Source of the DNA: an uncultured Oscillospiraceae bacterium
GTDB lineage: Bacteria; Bacillota; Clostridia; Oscillospirales; Acutalibacteraceae
Direction: 5' to 3'
NCBI GenBank assembly: GCA_902478605.1
Contig: CABSLQ010000112.1
Location: 1-5,021, forward strand
Length of the DNA stretch: 5,021 bases
The notes below the pieces were generated by a model. That model did no database searches and was not told the DNA's origin. It was given only the letters and a program-made list of their open reading frames with translations. A program made the translations under genes and the position numbers. This document shows, piece after piece, positions 4,598-5,021 of this stretch (positions within the stretch are counted from its first letter, which is position 1; each line of letters opens with the position of its first letter).

Positions 4598-5021
4598 TGG
4601 GCTGGTATGTGCTGCAGGTCATGACCGGAACCGAGCGTGATGCATGCACAGCGCTGCGGCGCAAAGGCGTGCAGGCTCGAGCCCCGGCCCAGCGGATGAA
4701 TATCCGGCGGCGGGGGCAGTGGCACGAGGAAGAATGCCTGCTGCTGCCCGGCTACATCTTCGTGGGCGCGGAATACACGGCGGCGCTCTTCCATGTTGTT
4801 TCCCCTGTCCCCGGCGTCATTCGGTGGCTGGGACTGGAGCGCGGGGAGCCGCAGGCGCTGGACACGCGGGAGGCGCTGCGGTGGCGGCTGGACAGTGACG
4901 AGATGCTGGAGCCCAGCCGGGTGCTGTTTCACACAGACGGTACGTGGCACGTGCTGGACGGGCCTTTGGCGGCGTTTGCAGGCTGCCCGGTGCGGATGGA
5001 GCGGCGGCAGCGCCGGGCGTA
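4597..5021 (+). CDS. Phage NusG-family antiterminator (LoaP/RfaH-like), 3' end outside window
   Basis: The visible 141 residues read as a specialised NusG paralogue. The N-terminal NGN domain has WYVLQVMTGTE (residues 3-13), a basic RRRGQW turn, the conserved LPGYIFV (50-56) and VPGVIRWLG (71-79). A KOW-like C-terminal motif is DGPLAAFAG...RRQRRA (121-141). In NusG proteins the NGN domain binds the RNA polymerase clamp, and the KOW part contacts ribosome, Rho or RNA. Paralogues such as LoaP act on one operon and prevent termination. Compared with housekeeping NusG the linker is short. The start overlaps the previous stop, with AGGAGG at 4581-4586. The frame is still open at the window end, with only TA of the next codon visible. 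As part of the packaging operon it could allow read-through of the late module; this is inference. Confidence 0.87.
   Translation, partial: MGWYVLQVMTGTERDACTALRRKGVQARAPAQRMNIRRRGQWHEEECLLLPGYIFVGAEYTAALFHVVSPVPGVIRWLGLERGEPQALDTREALRWRLDSDEMLEPSRVLFHTDGTWHVLDGPLAAFAGCPVRMERRQRRA

Noticed and set aside
1..5021. CRISPR array, IscB/Cas9-type nuclease, restriction-modification or toxin-antitoxin genes
   Set aside because: No regularly spaced repeats, HNH or RuvC motifs, or known defence domains are seen in any frame that could be a gene.

Overview
The window is a GC-rich (roughly 55-60% by eye) stretch of a Mu-like transposable prophage or phage, with every supported gene on the + strand. Protein sequence, strong AAGGAGG-type ribosome binding sites and base composition suggest a Clostridia (Firmicutes) host, such as a gut Oscillospiraceae or Lachnospiraceae member; this is inference. 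The gene order Gam - GemA - Mor - DUF2730-like - gp26-like - DUF3486 (gp27-like) matches the end of the Mu early region followed by the start of the head/packaging region.

Region 1 (1-1542) is the middle of the early operon. It holds a helix-turn-helix protein, a Cys-rich small protein, a structured intergenic stretch ending in a strong intrinsic terminator (735-768), a second small Cys protein, a 142-aa phage protein of unknown role and a 28-aa membrane microprotein. Region 2 (1543-1754) is non-coding and contains a compact structured RNA. Region 3 (1755-3154) is gam, gemA and mor, with gemA and mor overlapping. Region 4 (3155-3279) is the switch region after mor, with an inverted repeat and an intrinsic terminator. 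Region 5 (3280-5021) starts the late module: a membrane-anchored coiled-coil protein, a winged-helix-like protein, the probable small terminase, and a NusG-family antiterminator that runs off the window end.

The most unusual content is a repeated non-coding element, one copy cut by the left edge (1-68) and one complete (about 1633-1734). Both copies share the blocks GCCGTAATGCAGCC and GCCGGTCCCAAGCCCGG...AAAATGCAGAGGGCGG. From memory these closely resemble the 3' core of HEARO / IscB omega-RNA, the guide RNA scaffold of OMEGA systems. The hairpin between the blocks differs in sequence but keeps its pairing. No IscB or IsrB gene is in the window, and the copies sit directly upstream of phage early genes. 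They could be solitary guide RNAs, remnants of lost IscB elements, decoys or regulatory leaders.

How it may work together (inference): Gam protects DNA ends, GemA alters host functions, Mor turns on later transcription, and the NusG paralogue could help polymerase read through terminators in the long late operon.
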